Shown here piece after piece: positions 21,801 through 30,800 of a stretch of 64,000 nt of DNA (positions within the stretch are counted from its first letter, which is position 1; every line of letters begins with the position of its first letter). The DNA lies in contig OX381708.1 in the NCBI GenBank assembly GCA_947462335.1, forward strand, positions 3,348,001-3,412,000, read 5' to 3'. This stretch comes from Harmothoe impar (Eukaryota; Annelida; Polychaeta; Phyllodocida; Polynoidae). The notes beneath the pieces were generated by a model. It saw only the letters and a program-made list of their open reading frames with translations. It searched no databases and was not told the DNA's origin. A program made the translations under genes and the position numbers.

Positions 21801-24800
21801 TTCCATCCCATAATGATGTTGAAATAAAAAGAAGATAAAAAGGAACGTTTTTGTTCCATTCACGTTCCACAGTGATGGAAATTCCAAATAATGGAAGGAA
21901 TTTGATAAAAGTATTATAGATGGTTCAAATGATGTATAATATGTAGAGGTGTAACACATGTACTTGGAATTAAACCCTCATAACCGTTTTAGTGCAATAT
22001 GGATGCTGAGAGTCCTTAAATAAGTACACAGTCATGATAAGGTTTAGCATTGTGTAACCCCTGGGATGCCTTCTGTTTTTCAGATATAATGAAGTCAAAG
22101 CCACCAAGAACCTAACAGCTGCCGAGGTCCATGCCGCCCTCAGTAAAAAGGCACATCAACAATACGCAGACTTATCTAAGGTTTGTGGTTCATGCTCAAG
22201 TCTCATTAGACCTATTGGATGAATTATAAATTATGATCAATATTAGATGTCTACTTAAAAATCTATTTTAATTAGTTTGAGAAGAAATTAAGATAAGGCA
22301 ACTTGAAATAAAGTATCTTTGTGATTGGTACTAACTTCCCCAAATCCCTAACATTAACTTTATTACTTTACAAAAAAAGGTTAACTTTATTACTTTACAA
22401 TTTTGATCGTCCTCTTTTTCCCTGCAGGCGTTCCGTATGATAGACACCAAGAAAGACGGTCTTATAAAGAAGAACGAACTGAAGAGTATACTAAAGAAGT
22501 TTATCCTGCCGATAGATCAAGAAGAATTCACCAAACTCTGGTTAATGTAAGTACACTTTACACTCCATGAACCATTGTGCAAACTAAGTGAAGGAGAGGA
22601 AATATAGATCTGTAGTAAGATTTATAATCAGGTCTTAGATTCTGTCCTATGAAGTGTTAAACGGGGTGTAGATGGGGGGGGTCCCCATGTCGCATGTCGA
22701 TTTAAAGAAATGGCAATGTTCCATGTCCATGTCGCTTAATAATGCATATGTCCCACGTCACAAATTTTTTAAGCATTCTGCCACATGTCACTAGGCCTCA
22801 TATGGCATGCGGATTTAGGAAAAGGCCTTGTCGCCATGTCAAATTTAGGGGTCCACCCCCATATTAGAATGATATTGAAATCAGGATTTTCCCGATCCTT
22901 CCTGGTTGCCAAAATGGTAGGTCTATCTCTGTGTTTTGATTCTACCGTTTGTTTTATAGCTACATGTTGAATTATACAGGTATGACACGGAGGGGAAGGG
23001 CTTTGTGACATACGCAGACTTCCTGAAGTGGCTAGGAGGGGGGGAGTTTGTTTTACTAACTACATGCTGTATTATACAGGTATGACACGGAGGGGAAGGG
23101 CTTCGTGACGCATGCAGACTTCCTGAAGCGGCTAGGAGGGGAGGAGTTTGCGCCGAGTGACCTGAACGGCATGTCCTACTCCATCATCAAGGAGAGCTAC
23201 ACCAAGCTGGACAGACACCACAAGGACCAGCAAGTCAAACACGAGACCATCACCGAGCGGCAGGCCAACCGCGTGGAGGACATGTCTGTGGGCACCATCC
23301 TCCAACAACTCAAGTATGTACAAGGGGGCTTTCTGTATAGTATTAAAGTAGTGTGTGACCACCCTACAACAACTCAAGTATGTACAGTTTCTGTATGATG
23401 GTAGTCATTGTGTCTCACCATCCTGCAACAACTCAAGTATGTACACTGCACCTTTCTCCAGAAATTCTTCACTGTAATTGAGATGTATGGATTCTCAAAA
23501 TTATGCAAAATTGTACTCGGTGGCAGAAGGTCGCTGAGAATTCTGAAATATGCAGTAGTGGCTAAAGCAAATGTTGCCATCCTGACACGCAATATATATG
23601 ACAAGGGGAAATCCACCAAATTCCCACTTACACACCCAACTCTGTTTCCCATGTTGTCAATAAGGTTTTACAGCAGAGTTTCACCCTGATTTTATGTTTT
23701 CTTTTTTATGTTGCAAAGACTGGTACTTAACTATAGAGGACCTTTAGAGTTTATTTTCAGATTGGTCACTTTCTGAATTTATAGAGGAACAATAATTATT
23801 GTTTTCCAGAGACCGTATCCGTGAGCAGTACAACGACTTCTACACAGCGTTTAAGAAGTATGACAGCCACAAGCGCGGCTACCTGACCTCCAACGACATC
23901 CAGAAGGTGCTCACCGACTTCAACTACTTCGTGGATGACGACCAGTTCTACGATCTACTAGACAAGTAGGTCAAATACACCTGTTCTCTGACCCATTAAA
24001 ATAAATAGGTCACATACACTCCTCTAAACCAGTTCTCTGACCTATCAAAAATAAGTAGGTCACATACACTCCTTTTAACCAGTTCTCTGACCTATTTAAA
24101 AAAATAGGTCAAATTAAGTCCTTAAAACCAGGTCTCTGACCTCCTAAATAAGTAGGTCACATAAATTCCTTTAAACAGGTTCTCTGACCTCCTAAATAAG
24201 TAGGTCACATACACTCCTTTAAACCAGTTCTCTGACCTATTTAAAATAAATAGGTCAAATAAACTTCTTTTAACCAGTTTTCTGACCTATTTAAAATAAA
24301 CAGGTCAAATAAACTCCTTTAGACCAGTACCATGACCTCCTAGACACGTAAAGTGTTTTAAAACTCCTCTTGAATGTGACTAATTATTTTCCTTTCTCTC
24401 TAGAGGAAAAATCTGTCTGTAAGTCAACATAAGTAGACAACACGAACTGACTCTGAGTGTCTTTGTAGGTTAAAGTTACACGAGAAGCGGAGGTTGACGT
24501 ATGACGACTTCCTGGCAGCATTCCAAGAAGGCCGTAAAGACAACTACCAGCCCAAACCAGAGAATGTCGGCATGCCGGTCAGCATCGACACCGGGACAGC
24601 CCCCGACCAGGCCGAGACCAAGCTACGGGGCAAGGTCGCTGCACAACTGGACATCTTACGGAAGGTAGGTATCTTTAAGGATTTGCCACCAGCTGCAAAA
24701 GGCAGTGACTTACATGACATGGTAGGCTACAGAAAACACCATGCTACAGTCATGTACAGTCTGACTGACCCTTGGAGTTCTGGTTGCTGAAAATGGGCAA

Positions 24801-27800
24801 TGGTAATGTTTTTTTTCTGCTGGGCAATCCTACTGCAATGTTTCTTTGTTCCAAAAATTAACCTATATGGATGTATCCACATATGACTGTCTCTCATGAC
24901 CAAGTAGTTAATCCCAGTCAGTTTATAACCTGTAGATTCTCCATCAGGACACTGGAGGTCAATGTATGTAAAGCACAGTTCAGCCACACAAGTACTCACA
25001 GTTCGCTGTCTGTTCCAGGCCTTCCAAGCGTTTGACCAGCGAGGCACGGGGCATATCCAGATGTCCGACTTCAGACGCGTCATCGACAACTTCTGCTTCA
25101 AACTCAGCGATGCCCAGTTCAAACACGTGGCCTCCAAACTGCCGCTCACACGGGACAGTTCTGTAGACTACGTCAACTACATAGAGTCCTTCAAGATGAC
25201 AGACTCAGTGAGTGGGACACTCGATATCTAGTCCTTTTGATGAAATCATTTCATTAATAGCCTTAAAGTAATCTTGACAAAGGTCCAAGAGGCCCAAAAC
25301 ATTTCAATTCAAATTTAATACAGTTCTCTCTTTTCATGTCTATTCCTCACCTGGATTAAGGAATTTTAGAGTAATTTTGGGGGTATTTACCAACCTTACC
25401 CATTATTATGAAAGTGACATAGTCCTATGGCATAGTAATGTATACCTATCAATAGTACTGCACATAAAAAACTTTGTCTCTAGTTGTATATATGTATAGG
25501 GCAGGATTTCTTCCTACACTACACCTCATATGAATCCAAACACCATCGCGCCCTTGGAAGGACCCAACTTGTTATCCAAGTGTAAAACCAGCCACCCTCT
25601 TCTCCACATTATGGCCCTAGACCCTTAAGTTCGACACGGCGACAAAGGCCGGTTTTGGCCTTAGTGACATGGCACATGAGGAAAAAATTGATAGTGATAT
25701 GGGACATGGGGCATTTCTCAAAATCGATATGGCGACATGGCCATTTCTTAAAATCGACATGTGACATGGGGACCCCCCCCCATCAAGGGCCCCCACATTC
25801 ATCTTATGCAGTGTATGTAATATATAGCTATAACAACCCACCCAACCTGACCCCACCAGTTTCCACCATCATTAAGCTCCTTTGTCTGTGCTTACAACCC
25901 CATGTCCTAACCCCCACCTGTTGACCCTTACAGGACGCAGACCGGTGGATCACCAACATAAACCGTGAGATGCGAGCTGAGACGCCGGCAGTGCTGACGG
26001 AGGAGGAAGTAAACCGCTACCTCCAGGAGCAGATAGCCGCCAAGTTCTACCACCTGTCACGCGCCTTCACCGAGATAGACTACGCACGCATCGGGGTCGT
26101 CACCCGCGACGACTTCAAGGCCATCCTCAGCCAGCACACCATCCGCCTCAACGATGAACAGGTAACTACATGTTGTAGAGCTCTTCTAGAGCCTTGTGAC
26201 AATGGTTAAGGCCTGTTCACAGTTGTTAATATTACAATAATAGTCACACACCAGCTAAACTGTACTCCCACAGATTTGCCCCGGTCGTAAACGTTCAATT
26301 TCCAGATGCTGGTCGGAGGGAATGTGATCAAGGTGTTGACAACAGCCCTTTTATTTGTCATACTAGGTGGCAAGGTTCTAGGAACTACAGCATAGCTGGT
26401 GAGTGACTTAATCATTGTCACAAGACCGACTTTGTCAGATTTGCCCCAGTTGCAAACAATCAATCTCCAGGTGCTGTTTTGAGGGTTGTCACTCACCAGA
26501 AACCAGTTTTGCTATAGCTCCTAGAATTTTTCCATCTAGTATGATACATATTGTGGTTCCTAATATTAGCTATGGTCGACAACCTTTTCTCAAAACATCA
26601 AAACAGATTCAAATGTTTCATGTCGACCAAAAGCTTCTGGTAGGTGGGGGTCGAAATTGAAAATGTTCCGAAAATGACAAAAATGAATGTTTTTATTAAA
26701 ATCCAACTGCATAATATGAAAGGCCTACACTTGATGTACATGTCTGTTGATTTTTATGTTTGTATTTGTTGAAAAAAAAAAATTAGAAAGAAATATCATT
26801 TTTGTCAATTTTTTTCATTTTACCCCAATAAAAGAGATTACAAACTCATCATTTTCATAAGTAAGGAGTCACAATTTCACTTAATTTTTTTGTGGAATGT
26901 ACAGCAAAGTAGTGCAGCCCGACAATGCCGAAGGAAGCATAGTAAATCAATAATTGCCCTACTTTGCAGATCGTCTCAAACTCAAAAGTCTTATTTTTAA
27001 GCAATCCCTGTCATGGAGCCCATTGACCGAAATCAGGATGCAGCCTAAATTTAAGCCAGAACTGGGTCCAATCCATACCAATCGTATAATCAACCATGTC
27101 AATTGAATACATAGCGTATTTACCTGCCTCGTTCACCTTAAATGAATTGAGAAAGCCATTTTAATTATGTAAAATTGCAATAAATGTCTCTGCCAACGGT
27201 CCAATTTGAAAACAATGCATCGTCTTTGCCGAAACCGGAAGTGTAAACATCACCATGGCAACTCGCGCTCTCTCGCGCCCACCGAGAGGACACGAGATTC
27301 CCGCGCAGAACTGCATGAAAAAAAAAGTTTTCCAAATTTCTTATTGAAATGACTTTTCTTATGTAGAATTTTCTAGCAAACACGCTGGTGTTATCGAAAT
27401 TTCGATCAAGTGTTTTCTCTTTCTATTCATCAGCCTAAGGGCGAAATTATTGCGAGTTCGGCACGGGAAATTCCTCGTGCGGCGATGTTTGTTGACGCAA
27501 TACGAGACGCTGACGCACAGCGGCGCGGGGGAGCTCGGGGCGTCGTCTGCTTTTGACCAATCAGAAGTCAGGACTGAGGTCACATGCCCTGCTACTAAGA
27601 TGTTTCAGGGTTTGGCCGCTACTAAGATGTATCAATTTTCAGCCGCTACTAAGATGTATCAATTTTCAGCTGCTACTAAGATGTATCAATTTGCAGCCGC
27701 TACTAAAATGTATCAATTTGCTGCCGCTACTAAGATGTATCAATTTGCAGCCGCTACTAAAATGCATCAATTTGCTACCGCTACTAAAATGTATCAATTT

Positions 27801-30800
27801 GACCTAGGCTAGGCTATTGAAAAAAAGGGGGGGGGGCTACATAAATTCAATTCCTATTGGGACTAGGCCTACTTTTAGCTTGAGGGGATAATAAAATCTT
27901 CCTATATAAATTCAATTCCTATTGGGACTAGGCCTACTTTTAGCTTGAGGGGAGAATAGAATCTTCCTATATAAATTCAATTCCTATTGGGACTAGGCCT
28001 ATTTATTTAGGCCTACTTTTAGCTTGAGGGGATAATTAAAGTCCGAAAAAAGTCGAAAAAAGAGGATCCACTCTCGACGAGATTATTTATGTCCCTCGAC
28101 ATTCGACTAAGAACACTACATTTTAGCCCTCAAGCCCTTCCTTGTTTGTTTCCTCCCCCCCCCCCCCCCCCCAAAAAAGTTAGTTGATCAGGGCGTCAAT
28201 ATTGACGGCATCTCCGTTTCCGTTTCGCCATGTCGGTCAGCGTCTCCGTTTATAGGCCTACCCGTCTCTGGTTATCCCGTTCTCCGTTTATCCCGTTCTC
28301 CGTTTATCCCGTTCTCCGTTTATCCCGTTCTCCGTTTATCCCGTTCTCCGGTTATCCCGTTCTCCGGTTATCCCGTTCTCCGGTTATCCCGTTCTCCGGT
28401 TATCCCGTTCTTCGGTTATCCCGTTCTCCGGTTATCCCGTTCTAAGTTTATCCCATCTCCGTTAATCCTGTTCTCCTTTTATCCCATTCGCCGTTCATCC
28501 CATTCTCCATATAGACCTATATAGACCTACTTTTAAAAATGTAGTAGGCATATTTAGTACAACTAGGCCTATACTGACCCAGTTGTTTTTGTATCCCCCC
28601 CAGAAAAAGTTAGTTGATCGGAGCATCAATATTGACGGCATCTCCATTTTTTTGCCGTGTTGGTCAGCTGCGGGGCGGCGTGTGCTACACCGCCCCCCCT
28701 GCCCCCGTTTATCCTGTTCTCCGTTTATCCCGTTCTCCGTTTATCCCGTTCTCCGTTTATCCCGTTCTCCCTTTATCCCATTCTCCCTTTATCCCGTTCT
28801 CCGTTTATTCCCTTCTCCGTTTATCCCCATCTCTGTTCATCCCATTCTCCGTATAGACCTATAGACATACTTTTAACAATGTAGTAGGCATATTTAGTAT
28901 ACCGTAAATTCTCGCGTATAAGCCTAACTCGCGTATAAGCCGCACCCCTAACTTTGACAAATTATATAAGCCGCAGAGGGGGTCTGAATATTGCGATTTT
29001 TGTACTGTAGTATACTAATAAAAACTCTCGTATAAGCCGCACCCTATATAGGCATGTTTGGTATCAAAAGAAAGCTGAGTCTGACTCGCGTACAAGCCGC
29101 GGCTTCTACGCGAGAATTTACGGTAGCAAGGCTTATATTGATCCATATGTTTGTTTTTTGTATCCCCCCAAAAAAGTCTGTTTATCCCGTTCTCCGTTTA
29201 TCCCGTTCTCCGTTTATCCCGTTCTCCTTTTATCCCATCTCCGTTTATCCCGTTCTCCATTTATCCCGTTCTCTCTTTATCCTCTTCTCCGTTTATCCCC
29301 TTCTCTGTTTAACCCCTATTTCCAGTTATCCCCTTCTCCGTTTAACCCCTATTTCTGTTTATCCCCTTCTCCGTTTATCCCCATCTCTGTTTATCCGTTT
29401 ATCCCATTTGCCGTTTACCCTGTTCTTCATTCATCCCGTTCTCCATATAGAGCTATAGACCTACCTTTAAAAATGTAGTAGGCATATTTAGTATAGCTAA
29501 AGTATCACCATGTATGTCGACCATAGCTCCCCTGTGTTTCCCTACTCAGATCTGTGTCTCATCGTCCCTTTTTCCTTTGAAAATCTCTACGTCCTTGTTT
29601 TTACTTTACACTAGACAATGTGAAACTGATATTTAGATGTTAAATAATTACAGGGGAATTTAGCAAGGAATATGAGTGCTACTTGTGTAAAAAAGTGACT
29701 GTGCTTGCCAAAATTATCAAGTATAATGTCAGTATTTAAAGTGTTGTGCTCATATGGTAGTTTCTCATTGCTTAGTTTATAAAGACTGATACAAGCCTTC
29801 TCTTCCCTACAGTTTTCCCGTCTGTGGTCGTCGCTGGCAGTGAATGACTTTGGTAACATCGAGTACAACGACTTCCTGCGCCGCTTCACGTCTGACATTG
29901 GTAACCTGCCGCGGCCGGCCACCTCCATGGGACCCCCACAGACCCCTAAACGTGCCCACACATCTCTAGAACTAGCACGACTCAGCGTAAGTGTACAAGG
30001 CTGAAATAAACCTCATATAATATATATCCTATTAAGCCATAACCTGATATATGAAAAATTCAAATGTTCAACTTAAAAACTGCTACATACATGATCCAAT
30101 ACACCAACTGAGATGAAAGCTCCATGTATGTGTTTGATAGGTAGGCCTGCATTACGTCCACTCCCACCCTGGACACAGGCTGAACCCCCTCTAGTATGTG
30201 ACCACCTCTAGTAGCCCTACATTGTGATAACATAGACTGTGGCCCCTAACCGGTCCTTCACCCCGATGGTGACCTCCCACCCCATGTACTAATGTAGACT
30301 GTTGTGTTGCAGGCGTGTGGCTCTGCCATGTCCAACATGGCCCCTAACCGCTCCTTCACCCCGATGGTGAATGCAGAGAACGTGGAGCGGAGGCTGAAGG
30401 ACGTGGTGTACCGACACTGGAAGGACATCCAGCGCACCTGCCGCGCCGCCGACACCGACGGGTCCGGCCAGGTGCCCTACGACGCATTCACAAGTAAGTC
30501 TACAGCCACTATAGTACCACACAGGTGGCCTGCCAAGCATTCACAACTAGTTGTAGAAATGGGAAGCGATGATGCCATTTTTCTACGATTCCAAAAGTCC
30601 CACACTCCCACAACTTTAAATATTGTGGGTCAGACTACACAATTTTGTTCCACCTACAAAATCAGGTCATAGTTTTCCCGTTTCAATGACTGGTCTGATC
30701 GGGCCTTTTAAGTCTGTGAGATATCCAATATAGTAACCGACCGGTGTCATACGACACATTCAGAAGTAAGGCTCTTAGCACAACTAAGTTCGCGAGATAC

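Larger units (their letters stand above)
26162..29812. other. Largest EFCAB6 intron (3.65 kb), repeat-filled
   Basis: Holds a duplicated CAGATTTGCCCC block (26270-26313 and 26437-26477, 167 bases apart). It also holds the 27-bp, 65-bp and 16-bp tandem arrays and the MITE listed separately. No additional exon is recognised, and the flanking exons join in frame without one. Confidence 0.6.

Noticed and set aside
22980..23079. First copy of the acceptor as the true exon start
   Set aside because: Reading through it shifts the frame by 100 nt and meets TGA; the 23080 copy keeps the EF-hand frame.
27450..27812. 120-codon + frame with AATKMYQF repeats
   Set aside because: It stays open because the repeat unit is 27 bp. 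It lies in an intron whose flanking exons join in frame without it, and no splice sites place it in EFCAB6.
28230..29478. Open frames encoding Ser-Pro-Phe-Ile-Pro-Phe repeats
   Set aside because: They come from a 16-bp VNTR. Frames in all three phases look alike, which is expected for a repeat and not for coding.
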